Source: DATJPY01 sp035506135 (lineage in GTDB: Bacteria > Myxococcota_A > UBA9160 > PR03). Taken from it: a stretch of DNA of 64,000 nucleotides. The notes beneath the pieces were generated by a model, which was not told the DNA's origin, did not search any database, and worked only from the letters and a program-made list of their open reading frames with translations. This document shows positions 1 to 7,781 of this stretch, one piece after another. The stretch covers positions 1 to 64,000 of the forward strand of contig DATJPY010000095.1 of assembly GCA_035506135.1 (NCBI GenBank), in the 5' to 3' direction. Position 1 is the stretch's first letter; each line of letters opens with the position of its first letter. The translations under genes and the position numbers were made by a program.

Positions 1-931
1 TCCAGGCCTCGAGACGCTTGCGGATGCGCTCGGGCGGCCCGACCAGCGACGTCTCGTCGGCCATCTCGTCGGGCACCGCGGCGAAGGCCTCGGCGCGGCG
101 CCCGGCGAGGAAGAGCTCCTGCACCTTGTCGGCCTCCGCGCCCCAACCGAGACGCCGCGCGAGGTCGAGGTGGAAGTTCTTGTCCTTCGCGCCCATCCCA
201 CCCAGGTAGAAGCCGAGCGACATCTTCACGAAGTCGAGCGCAGCCTTCACGTCCGGGTTGACGATCGTCGTCACCGTGCACGCCACCTCGAAGCCGGGGC
301 GCGCCTTGGCGAGCGCGGGCTTGTAGAGGTCGGTGCGGTAGGGAGAGAAGAAGATGGGGAGCCAGCCGTCCGCGATCTCCATGGTCTGCTCGACGTTCTT
401 CGGTCCCTCGGCGCCGACGTACACCGGGATGTAGTCGCGCAGCGGCTTGTTGATCAGCTTCAGCGGCTTGCCGAGCCGGGCGCCGCCCTGCAGCGGCAGG
501 TCGTAGTGGCGGCCGTGGAACTCGACCGGCGCCTCGCGCGCGATCATCTTGCGAAAGACCGCGATCCACTCGCGGGTGCGCTCGAGCGGACGCGGGAAGG
601 GTTGCCCATACCAGCCCTCGACCACCTGCGGGCCGGAGACGCCGATGCCGAGGATGAGCCGCCCGCCCGAGAGGTGGTCGATGGTCATCGCGGTCATCGC
701 GGCGCAGGCCGGCGTGCGCGCCGAGAGCTGCATCACGGCGGTGCCGAGCTTGATCTGCGTGGTGTGCGCCCCGATCCAGCAGAGCGGGGAGAAGCAGTCG
801 GAGCCGTACGCCTCCGCCGTCCACACCGAGTCGTAGCCGAGGCGCTCGGCCTCGAGCGCCAGCTCGATCGGGTCTTCCGGCCCACGGGTCCAGTAGCCGA
901 GCTGCAGTCCGAGCTTGAGCGGGGGCGTCAT
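1..931 (-). CDS. LLM-class F420-dependent oxidoreductase, Rv3520c family (3' end outside window)
   Basis: Flavin/F420-dependent oxidoreductase of the bacterial luciferase-like fold. The translation starts MTPPLKLGLQLGYWTRGPED and carries stretches typical of the Rv3520c subgroup: LDHLSGG-type (here IDHLSGGRLILGIGVSG), PQVVEGWYGQPF and VYVGAEGPKNV. About 310 codons are present and the frame is still open at base 1, so only a short C-terminal piece is missing; the family is usually about 340 residues. The ATG at 931 follows a good AGGAGA ribosome site. Family membership is secure. The substrate is unknown, and use of F420 rather than FMN is inferred from the subgroup only. Confidence 0.9.
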   Translation of the reverse strand, partial: MTPPLKLGLQLGYWTRGPEDPIELALEAERLGYDSVWTAEAYGSDCFSPLCWIGAHTTQIKLGTAVMQLSARTPACAAMTAMTIDHLSGGRLILGIGVSGPQVVEGWYGQPFPRPLERTREWIAVFRKMIAREAPVEFHGRHYDLPLQGGARLGKPLKLINKPLRDYIPVYVGAEGPKNVEQTMEIADGWLPIFFSPYRTDLYKPALAKARPGFEVACTVTTIVNPDVKAALDFVKMSLGFYLGGMGAKDKNFHLDLARRLGWGAEADKVQELFLAGRRAEAFAAVPDEMADETSLVGPPERIRKRLEAW

Positions 932-1101
932 CGGAACTCTCCTGGAATCCCGGCGGCTTGGCCGGGTGGCTGCGCGCCCGCCGCGACCTGAGTTGCCACG
1001 CCGGGCGAGGCGGCGGCCACCTTGATAGCACGGACCCGGAGTCCCGAGCGCCCGCGGAAGGCGTGCGCCGCGATCGACTCCACATCCTGGGAAGGACGCC
1101 G

Positions 1102-1731
1102 ATGAAGAGCCTCTTCGCCGCCCTGGCCATCGCCCTCGCCGTCCCGTGGACCGGCTGGGCCGACTCCAACCTCGTCGTCAACGGCAACTTCGACACCGTC
1201 ATCGCCCCGTGGCTCTCCCTCAACCCCAACTTCTCCGGCGACTGGAACTCGATGGATTCCGCCGGGCAGCCGGACTCGGGATCCGCGAGCGTGACGAGCA
1301 ACCAGGTGGACGACGGCTCGGCGAGCCCCGGCTCCGGCATCCTCCAGTGCATCCAGCTGACTCCCGGCAGCTACCACGTGAGCGCCCTCTACTTCATCCC
1401 GAGCGGGCAGGATCGCAGCGCGGATCCCGACATTGCGATCCCGTGGTTCGACACCACGAATTGCACGGGCGTCGGCATCGGCCAGACCCTGGTTCCCCAG
1501 GTGACACCGACGACCGATTCCTGGCTGCAGCTCGCGGCGGACGTGGTGGCGCCCGCCGGAGCGAAGGCCGCCAACGTGATCCTGCGCCCGCGCAAGGTCG
1601 AGGAGGGGGGCAGCGTCGCCGTGCTCTTCGACGCGGTCTTCCTGCCGGAGCCGGGCGGCACCGCGCTCGGCGCCGCCGCGATCGCGACCCTCGCGATTCG
1701 CAGGAGGATGCTGAGCTGTCGCGCGTCCTGA
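1102..1731 (+). CDS. Secreted protein with PEP-CTERM-like C-terminus
   Basis: A 209-residue protein that I do not recognise by family. It has a clear signal peptide (MKSLFAALAIALAVPWTGWA) followed by a beta-rich, Asn/Ser/Thr-rich domain beginning NLVVNGNFDT. Such openings are common in exported proteins with carbohydrate-binding-like jelly-roll domains. The C-terminus reads PEPGG, then a short hydrophobic stretch (TALGAAAIATLAI), then RRR. This matches the layout of a PEP-CTERM exosortase sorting signal, although nine residues follow the arginines. The ATG at 1102 was chosen over a longer in-frame start at 958 because it gives the signal peptide and has a GGAAGGA ribosome site. A stem-loop follows the stop. 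Confidence 0.7.
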   Translation: MKSLFAALAIALAVPWTGWADSNLVVNGNFDTVIAPWLSLNPNFSGDWNSMDSAGQPDSGSASVTSNQVDDGSASPGSGILQCIQLTPGSYHVSALYFIPSGQDRSADPDIAIPWFDTTNCTGVGIGQTLVPQVTPTTDSWLQLAADVVAPAGAKAANVILRPRKVEEGGSVAVLFDAVFLPEPGGTALGAAAIATLAIRRRMLSCRAS

Positions 1732-1761
1732 TGAACTTCGCTCGCCTGCGGCTCGCTGCGC

Positions 1762-1776
1762 GCGCCCTTCGGGCGC
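1762..1776 (+). terminator. Hairpin downstream of the PEP-CTERM-like gene
   Basis: Perfect 6-bp stem (GCGCCC/GGGCGC) with a TTC loop, 30 bp after the stop codon at 1731. There is no T-run behind it, so it could act only as a weak or Rho-assisted terminator. It lies between two convergent genes. Confidence 0.35.
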
Positions 1777-1821
1777 TTGCGGGGATGCTCCAGACGCCCT
1801 GATTGCCTCGGAGGGACCGGC

Positions 1822-2616
1822 CTAATTGCCGGTGAAGCGGGGCTCGCGCTTCTCGAGCAGCGCGCGGATCCCTTCGCGGGCGTCGGCGCTCCGCATCGTC
1901 GCGGCCTGCGCGAAGGCCTCGGCGCGGGCGGCGGAGCGCGGGTCCCAGCCGGCGCCACCGTAGAGCGAGCGCTTGAGCAAGCGCACCGTCTCGGGCGCGC
2001 ATGCCGCGATCGCCTCGGCACGCCGCCGCGCGGCCGTGCCCACCTCGTCGGCTGACACCGCCTCGTGGACGAGGCCGATCGCGGCGGCCTCAGCGCCGGT
2101 GACGAGGCGTCCGGTGAACAGCAGGTCGGCGGCGAGCGGGACGCCGACGATGCGCGGCAGCAGGTGGCTGATCGCCATGCCCGAGTGGAAGCCGAGGCGC
2201 GCGAAGTTGGCGCCGTAGCGCGCGTCGCGGTTGGCCACTCGCAGGTCGCACACCAGCGCCAGGCCGAGGCCGCCGCCGACGGCGTGGCCGTTCATCGCCG
2301 CGATCGTCGGCATCGGCAGGTCGAAGACCTCGAGGAACGGCTCGTAGGTGCGGAAAAGGCGCTCGTGATCCGGCACCCCGGGCTCGGCGCGCGGCTCGGC
2401 GGGCGAGGCGCTCCGGAAGTCCGCCCCCGCGCAGAAGCTCGAGCCCCGGCCCGTCACCACGACGGCGCGCAGGTCCGGATCGGCGGCGGCGCGGCCGACG
2501 CATTCGCGGAACGCCGCCATGACATCCGGTGTCATGCTGTTGCGGTTCTCGGGGCGGTTCAGCGCGATCGTCGCGATCCCGCCCCCCACCTCGTACGAGA
2601 CTGCCGGCTCGCCCAT
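1822..2616 (-). CDS. Crotonase-superfamily protein (enoyl-CoA hydratase/isomerase-like)
   Basis: A 264-residue crotonase-fold protein. The start MGEPAVSYEVGGGIATIALN and the core NGHAVGGGLGLALVCDLRVA are typical of the family, and the GGG segment forms the oxyanion hole. Classical enoyl-CoA hydratase carries a catalytic Glu just after GGG and a second in a PE motif about 20 residues later. Here these sites are L/G (GGGLGLA) and a Glu-free stretch (YGANFARLGFHSG). Hydratase activity is therefore doubtful, and isomerase, hydrolase or another crotonase chemistry is as likely. The gene is divergent from the SBP56 gene; their 5' ends are 36 bp apart. An alternative start is the ATG at 2634. Confidence 0.85.
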   Translation of the reverse strand: MGEPAVSYEVGGGIATIALNRPENRNSMTPDVMAAFRECVGRAAADPDLRAVVVTGRGSSFCAGADFRSASPAEPRAEPGVPDHERLFRTYEPFLEVFDLPMPTIAAMNGHAVGGGLGLALVCDLRVANRDARYGANFARLGFHSGMAISHLLPRIVGVPLAADLLFTGRLVTGAEAAAIGLVHEAVSADEVGTAARRRAEAIAACAPETVRLLKRSLYGGAGWDPRSAARAEAFAQAATMRSADAREGIRALLEKREPRFTGN

Positions 2617-2652
2617 GCGCGGAAGTGGTAGCATGGGGAGGAGGGCCCCCCG

Positions 2653-3963
2653 ATGATTCGCACCCGCTCGACCCTCGCCGTCCTCGGACTGCTCGCGGCC
2701 GCAGCCGCGCGCTTGGCCGCGGCCGACGAGACCTGCCAGTCGCCCTACCTGCCCAAGCTCGTCGGGCAGGAGGACTTCGTCTACGTCTGGACGCTCGGCG
2801 TGGACGGCCTGGGCGACGGCTCGGACAAGCTCGTGACGATCGGCGCGAACCCGGCGCGCCCCGACTATGGCAAGGTGGTCTCGACGCTCTCCGTCGGCGG
2901 CCGCCACGAGGCGCACCACGGCGGCTTCACCGACGACCGCCGCGCGCTCTGGATCGGCGGGCTCGACGACAGCGCGATCTTCGTGCTCGACGTCGCCAGC
3001 GATCCGGCGCATCCGAAGCTGGTGAAGACGATCCGCGACTTCTCGGCCAAATCCGGCGGCGTCGTCGGCCCCCATACCTTCTACGCGCTGCCGGGGCGCA
3101 TGCTGATCACCGGCCTCTCGAACGCGAAGGACGGCGGCGGGCGCACCGGACTCGTCGAGTACAGCAACCAGGGCGACTTCATCCGCACGATCTGGATGCC
3201 AGCGGGCGCCGAGTACGGCTACGACGCACGCGTGAACGCCGACCTGAACCGCATGCTCACCTCCTCCTTCACGGGCCGCGTCAACTACATGCGGCCGCTC
3301 GGCGAGCTGCTGAAGGACGCGGCGGCGATGAAGAACTTCGGCAACACCATGGTGGTCTGGGACTTCCACACGAGGAAGCCGCTGCAGACGCTGGCCGTCC
3401 CCGGCGCGCCGCTCGAGATCCGCTGGGCGCTGCAGCCGGAGCACCACTACGCCTTCACCGCGTCCGCCCTCACCGCGCGGCTGTGGGGCGTCTTCCGCAC
3501 CCCCGACGGACGATTCGAGGCGGTCGATTTGGCGCCGATCGGCGATCCCTCGAAGGCGCCGCTCCCGGTCGACATCAGCCTGTCGGCCGACGATCGACAC
3601 CTGTTCGTGTCGACGTTCGGAGACGGCAGCGTGCACGTCTTCGACGTGTCGGATCCGCGCCAGCCCCGCGAGGTGCTGGTCCAGAAGATCGGCGGGCAGC
3701 TCAACATGGTGTCGGAGTCGTGGGACGGCCGGCGGGTGTACTTCACCTCGTCGCTGCTCGCGAACTGGGACAAGTCCGGTCCCGACGGCGAGCAGTTCCT
3801 GCGCGCGTTCGACTGGGACGGCAAGGCGCTGGCGCCGCGCTTCGCCATCGACTTCCAGGCCGAGCGGCTCGGGCGCCCGCACATCATGAACTTCGGCGCG
3901 CTCGGCTTCTACCAGGGCCGGGTCGCGGGCGGAGCGACCGGCGCGCCCGGAGGCGGCGGGTGA
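2653..3963 (+). CDS. Selenium-binding protein 56 family / methanethiol oxidase-like, secreted
   Basis: A 436-residue protein of the SBP56 family, whose characterised bacterial members (MtoX) oxidise methanethiol to formaldehyde, H2S and H2O2 using copper in the periplasm. It has a signal peptide (about residues 1-24), then the family's early Cys (DETCQSPYLPKL), the His-rich RHEAHHGGF segment, and VVGPHTFYALPGRMLIT. The six-bladed propeller pattern continues to the end. The ribosome site AGGAGG lies 8 bp before the ATG. The stop overlaps the GTG start of a SCO protein, a neighbour also reported near mtoX genes. Methanethiol oxidase activity is inferred from family and context. Confidence 0.85.
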   Translation: MIRTRSTLAVLGLLAAAAARLAAADETCQSPYLPKLVGQEDFVYVWTLGVDGLGDGSDKLVTIGANPARPDYGKVVSTLSVGGRHEAHHGGFTDDRRALWIGGLDDSAIFVLDVASDPAHPKLVKTIRDFSAKSGGVVGPHTFYALPGRMLITGLSNAKDGGGRTGLVEYSNQGDFIRTIWMPAGAEYGYDARVNADLNRMLTSSFTGRVNYMRPLGELLKDAAAMKNFGNTMVVWDFHTRKPLQTLAVPGAPLEIRWALQPEHHYAFTASALTARLWGVFRTPDGRFEAVDLAPIGDPSKAPLPVDISLSADDRHLFVSTFGDGSVHVFDVSDPRQPREVLVQKIGGQLNMVSESWDGRRVYFTSSLLANWDKSGPDGEQFLRAFDWDGKALAPRFAIDFQAERLGRPHIMNFGALGFYQGRVAGGATGAPGGGG

Positions 3964-4646
3964 CGCGGCGGATCGCACGGGCGGCGCTCGCCGCGGTGGC
4001 GCTGGCGGGCGGCGGGGCGGGAGCGCACGAGATCGCCCCGCCTCCGGCGCCGCCCGCCTACGCGCTGCCTACGCCGGGGAGCTACGAGCTGCCGGCGATC
4101 TCGCGCGTCCCCGACTTCACGCTGCTCGACGAGCGCGGCGCGCCGGCGCCGCTGCTCGGCCTCGCGTCCGACCAGGTCGCCGTCGTCTCGTTCGTCTACT
4201 CGCGCTGCACAGGTGGCCAGGGCTGCCCGCTGGCGCTCGCGACGTTCCAGGGGCTCGATCGCAAACTGGCTGCCGACCCCGCGCTCGCCGGCCGCGTACG
4301 CCTTGCGACCGTGAGCTTCGATCCCGCAAACGACACCCCGGAGCGTATGGCGGCGCTGCGCGAGCGGCTGCGACCCGCCGCCGACTGGCGCTTCCTCACC
4401 GCGGCGAGCCCGGGTGCGATCGCACCCGTCCTCGCTGCCTTCGGCCAGGACGCGCTGCCGCTGGTCGACGAGCGCGGCGCCGGGCTCGGCCTCTTCCGTC
4501 ACGTGCTGAAGGTCTTCCTGGTCGACGCGAGCGGCGCGGTGCGCAACGTGTACAGCGCCGGCTTCCTATCGCCCGACCTGCTTCTGGTCGACGCGCGCAC
4601 CGTGCTGCTCGAGAGCGGGCATCGCGCGGCGCTCGCGGGGCCGTGA
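3960..4646 (+). CDS. SCO1/SenC-family copper chaperone-like protein
   Basis: A 228-residue exported thioredoxin-fold protein of the SCO/SenC family. These proteins deliver copper to cytochrome oxidase or other periplasmic cupro-enzymes. An N-terminal signal sequence is followed by PDFTLLDERG and the metal-binding segment YSRCTGGQGCPLA. The distal ligand His is in LFRHVLKVFLVD. The cysteine spacing is CxxxxxC, not the CxxxC of classical SCO, a variant found in some bacterial SCO-like proteins. It starts at a GTG inside the stop of the SBP56 gene (GTGA overlap), so the two are translationally coupled. A role in loading copper into that enzyme is a reasonable inference. Confidence 0.85.
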   Translation: MTRRIARAALAAVALAGGGAGAHEIAPPPAPPAYALPTPGSYELPAISRVPDFTLLDERGAPAPLLGLASDQVAVVSFVYSRCTGGQGCPLALATFQGLDRKLAADPALAGRVRLATVSFDPANDTPERMAALRERLRPAADWRFLTAASPGAIAPVLAAFGQDALPLVDERGAGLGLFRHVLKVFLVDASGAVRNVYSAGFLSPDLLLVDARTVLLESGHRAALAGP

Positions 4647-5683
4647 TGATGCGCGATCTCCCCACCGCGATCGAGCCGGACGGGGCCGCGCTCGGCGAGC
4701 TGCTGGCCGCGGCGGGACCGGGGCTCTTCGGCGCGCTTCCGTGCCATGCGATCGCGCGGGGCGCGCGCGCCATCGAGGCCGCCGATCCCGACGAGCCGCT
4801 GCAGGATGCCGTCAGCCGGATGTGGTGGAAGCAGGTGGGTGCGCTCGCGGTCGTGGCCGAGGGCGTGCTGCTCGGCTCGCTCTCCGAGGACGATCTGCTG
4901 CGCGTCTGTGCAGGCCGCCTCGCTGCGCTCGGCCCCGGGGACGAGGCCGCGCCCGGGCTCACGGTCTGGGACGACCTGCTCGGCGGGCTCCGGGTGGGCG
5001 ACGCGATGACGCCGCATCAGGAGCTGCCGCGCGCCGCGACCTCGACGCCTCTGCTCGAGGGCGTCGAGCAGATCGCGTCCCCGAGCGCCGCGGGCACGCG
5101 CAGCCGCCACCTCTGGGTCGTGACCGAGCGCGACGAGCCCGTCCGCGTGATCTCGATCCGGGACATCGCCCGCTATCTCACGCGCCTCTACGACCGAGAC
5201 TTCCCGGCGGATCCCTTCGAGAGCGCCGATCTGCACGCGGGCGCCGGCCGCCTCTCCGCCGCGGTGCTCGACCTGACGATCGGATCCCTGCGCGAGCGCA
5301 TCGCGATCGGCGGCAAGCCGGTCGCGGTCGCGCTCGAGGCGTCCGGCAGCGAGACGCTGCGGCGCATGTGGCAGGACGGGCGCGGCTACGCCATCGCGCT
5401 CCTGCCCGACGGCGCGCCGCTGGGCATCTGCACCCGCCGCGATCTGCTCCGCGCGCTCCGCCATCCGTACGCGAAGCTCGCCGACCTCCGCGCGGCGCGC
5501 CTCATGACGCTGCGCGTGAAGACGGTCACCGACGTCGATACCCTCTGCGGCCTCTTCAAGCTGATGGCGATCGAGGGCTGCCGGCACATGCCACTGGTCG
5601 ACGAAGGGGATCGCGTGCAGTGCGTGATCTCGATGTGGGAGGCGGTGGGCCTGCTGGGTCTGCGCCCCGAGCCGGGCCGCTGA
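4643..5683 (+). CDS. Protein with four CBS motifs
   Basis: A 346-residue soluble protein made of two CBS pairs (about residues 35-170 and 205-340) and little else. CBS pairs bind adenine nucleotides such as AMP, ATP or SAM and act as regulatory modules. Recognisable elements are VGDAMTPHQELPRA, VISIRDIARYL, GICTRRDLLRAL and a final MTLRVKTVTDVDTL with HMPLVDEGDRV. The GTG start at 4643 overlaps the SCO stop, with ATG codons directly after at 4646 and 4649 as alternatives. It sits in the SBP56-SCO run, but no partner protein is evident, so its function is unknown. Confidence 0.75.
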   Translation: MMMRDLPTAIEPDGAALGELLAAAGPGLFGALPCHAIARGARAIEAADPDEPLQDAVSRMWWKQVGALAVVAEGVLLGSLSEDDLLRVCAGRLAALGPGDEAAPGLTVWDDLLGGLRVGDAMTPHQELPRAATSTPLLEGVEQIASPSAAGTRSRHLWVVTERDEPVRVISIRDIARYLTRLYDRDFPADPFESADLHAGAGRLSAAVLDLTIGSLRERIAIGGKPVAVALEASGSETLRRMWQDGRGYAIALLPDGAPLGICTRRDLLRALRHPYAKLADLRAARLMTLRVKTVTDVDTLCGLFKLMAIEGCRHMPLVDEGDRVQCVISMWEAVGLLGLRPEPGR

Positions 5684-6897
5684 TGGCGGTCGGGGCCCCG
5701 GTGCCGTCGGAGCCCGCGATCGAGGCCCTCAAGGCCGAGCTCTGCCGCAGCGTCGATGCGCGGCGGCTCGAGCTCACCGCGGTCGCGCGCGAGATCCACG
5801 CGCACCCGGAGCTCGCGTTCGAGGAGCATCGGGCGGCGGCGCTGCTCATCCGCACCTTGCGCGACGCCGGGCTCGAAGTCGTCGCGCCCTGCTACGGCCT
5901 CGCGACGGCGTTCGAGTGCCGCGTCGGCGCCGCCTCGGGACCGACCGTCGCGCTGCTCGCCGAGTACGACGCGCTGCCGGGCATGGGCCACGCCTGCGGC
6001 CACAACCTGATCGCGGCGGCGGCGCTGGGCGCGGGGCTCGCGCTCGCCTCGCTCGGAGCCCGGCTGCCCGGCCGCGTGCGCGTGCTCGGCACGCCCGGGG
6101 AGGAGGCCGGCTGCGGCAAGGAGCTGATGGCGCGCGCCGGCGCCTTCGACGACGTCGACGCCGCGCTGATGGTGCACCCGGCAGGGCTCGATCTCGAGAC
6201 GATGCCCTCCATCGCGCTCGCCGAGGTCGAGGTCGTCTACCGCGGGGTCGCCTCGCACGCGGCCGCGATGCCCGAGCGCGGGGTCAACGCGCTCGACGCG
6301 CTCGTCACCGCCTACCAGTCGATCGCGCAGCTCCGCCAGCACATCCGGCCGACCGAGCGCATCCACGGCATCGTGACCGACGGTGGCCAGGCGCCCAACG
6401 TGGTGCCGGCGCGTGCGGCCGGTCGCTTCTACGTCCGCGCACGGAACGCGGAGGAGCTCGCCGCGCTGAAGCCGCGCGTCGAGGGCTGCTTCCGCGCCGG
6501 CGCCGAGGCGACCGGCGCCGCGCTCGAGGTCGACTGGCGCGAGCCCGACTATCTCGAGCTCCGAACCAACGTTCCGCTGGCGCACTGCTATCGGCGCAAC
6601 GCCGAGACGCTCGGGCGGCGCTTCTTCCCGCTCGAGAAGCTTCCGCCCGGCGTGCTCGGCACCACCGACATGGGAAACGTCAGCCATCGCGTGCCGTCGA
6701 TCCACCCGATGATCGCGGCGGCACCGATCCACTGCGCGATCCACAACCCGGAGTTCGCGGAGCACGCTGGCTCGCCGACCGGCGACGCCGCCGCGCTCGA
6801 CGGGGCGAAGGCGCTCGCGATGACGGCGCTCGATTTCCTACTCGATGCGGAGCTGCGCGTGCGAGCGCGCGAGGCCTTCGCCGAAAGCCGCGCATGA
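5683..6897 (+). CDS. M20 (M20D-type) amidohydrolase/peptidase
   Basis: A 404-residue zinc-dependent amidohydrolase of the M20 family, closest in pattern to the AbgB/PM20D2 group that cleaves N-acyl or p-aminobenzoyl amides and dipeptides. Visible features are the metal-site motif GMGHACGHN, the catalytic GTPGEEAGCGK, the lid/dimerisation segment ASHAAAMPERGVNALDA, and the late HAGSP segment. The start is an ATG overlapping the CBS-gene stop (ATGA), and the 3' end overlaps the VOC gene in the same way. It probably acts in the cytoplasm, as no signal peptide is seen. The substrate cannot be read from the sequence. Confidence 0.88.
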   Translation: MAVGAPVPSEPAIEALKAELCRSVDARRLELTAVAREIHAHPELAFEEHRAAALLIRTLRDAGLEVVAPCYGLATAFECRVGAASGPTVALLAEYDALPGMGHACGHNLIAAAALGAGLALASLGARLPGRVRVLGTPGEEAGCGKELMARAGAFDDVDAALMVHPAGLDLETMPSIALAEVEVVYRGVASHAAAMPERGVNALDALVTAYQSIAQLRQHIRPTERIHGIVTDGGQAPNVVPARAAGRFYVRARNAEELAALKPRVEGCFRAGAEATGAALEVDWREPDYLELRTNVPLAHCYRRNAETLGRRFFPLEKLPPGVLGTTDMGNVSHRVPSIHPMIAAAPIHCAIHNPEFAEHAGSPTGDAAALDGAKALAMTALDFLLDAELRVRAREAFAESRA

Positions 6898-7781
6898 GCC
6901 TGGTCCACGCGCTCGACCACGCGATCGTGCTGGTGCGCGACCTGGAGGCGGCGTCGGCCGACTACGGCGCGCTGCTGGGTAGGTCGCCTTCGTGGCGCGG
7001 CTCGCACGCCGCGCTCGGCACCGCGAACGCGCTCTTCCGCGTGCGCAACTGCTACCTCGAGCTGCTGGCGCCCGCGGGCAGCAGCGGCATCTCCGGCCTG
7101 CTCGGGGCGTGGCTCGACGAGCGCGGCGAAGGCGCACTCGGCTTCGCACTCGGGACCGATGACGCGCAGCGCTGCGCCGACGGGCTGCGCAAGCAGGGCG
7201 TCTCGGCGAACGACCCGAGCGAGGCCGAGAACCGCGAGGCGCGCACCGGGGTCGTGCGGCGCTGGCGGCACGTGATGTTGCCGCCGAGCGCGACCCGCGG
7301 CCTGCTCGTCTTCGCGGTCCAGCACCTGTCGCCGCCCGACGCGCTCCAGGTCGCGGCGCCTGTCTGCGACGAACGCGAGGCGGTGTCGGCGCTCGATCAC
7401 CTGGTGATCCAGAGCGATGATCTCGAGGCCGCGCGCGAGCTGTACGGCGACGCCTTCGGGATCCGGCTCGCGCTCGACCGCAGCTTCCCCGAGCGGGGCG
7501 CGCGCATCCTGTTCTTCCGGATCGGGGGCGCCACGATCGAGGTGGCCGGTCGCGCCGGTCCGCCGCCGCGGGTCTCGGATGCGCCCGACGCCCTCGGAGG
7601 TCTGGCCTGGCAGGTCCCCGACGCGGAGGCGGCCCGCAGCCGCCTCGCGGCGGCCGGCTTTGACGTGTCCGAGACGCGCCCCGGCCGCAAGTCCGGCACG
7701 CGCGTGTGTACGGTGCGCAGCGGCACGCACGGCGTTCCCACGCTCCTGATCGAGCCCGCCGTTCAGGCCGCCACGATGTAG
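6894..7781 (+). CDS. Tandem VOC (glyoxalase/dioxygenase-fold) protein
   Basis: A 295-residue protein with two vicinal-oxygen-chelate halves (about residues 4-145 and 162-290). Each half opens with a typical segment: LDHAIVLVRDLEAASADY and LDHLVIQSDDLEAARELY. VOC proteins include glyoxalases, extradiol dioxygenases, methylmalonyl-CoA epimerases and resistance proteins, and which one this is cannot be decided. The start overlaps the M20 stop (ATGA). The last 19 bp overlap the 3' end of the convergent glycosyltransferase gene, so both C-termini are encoded in the same DNA. Confidence 0.82.
   Translation: MSLVHALDHAIVLVRDLEAASADYGALLGRSPSWRGSHAALGTANALFRVRNCYLELLAPAGSSGISGLLGAWLDERGEGALGFALGTDDAQRCADGLRKQGVSANDPSEAENREARTGVVRRWRHVMLPPSATRGLLVFAVQHLSPPDALQVAAPVCDEREAVSALDHLVIQSDDLEAARELYGDAFGIRLALDRSFPERGARILFFRIGGATIEVAGRAGPPPRVSDAPDALGGLAWQVPDAEAARSRLAAAGFDVSETRPGRKSGTRVCTVRSGTHGVPTLLIEPAVQAATM

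Noticed and set aside
1822..3978. 718-codon reading of the crotonase frame extending through the SBP56 gene
   Set aside because: The family similarity begins only at 2616, and the upstream part is antisense to a well-supported gene.
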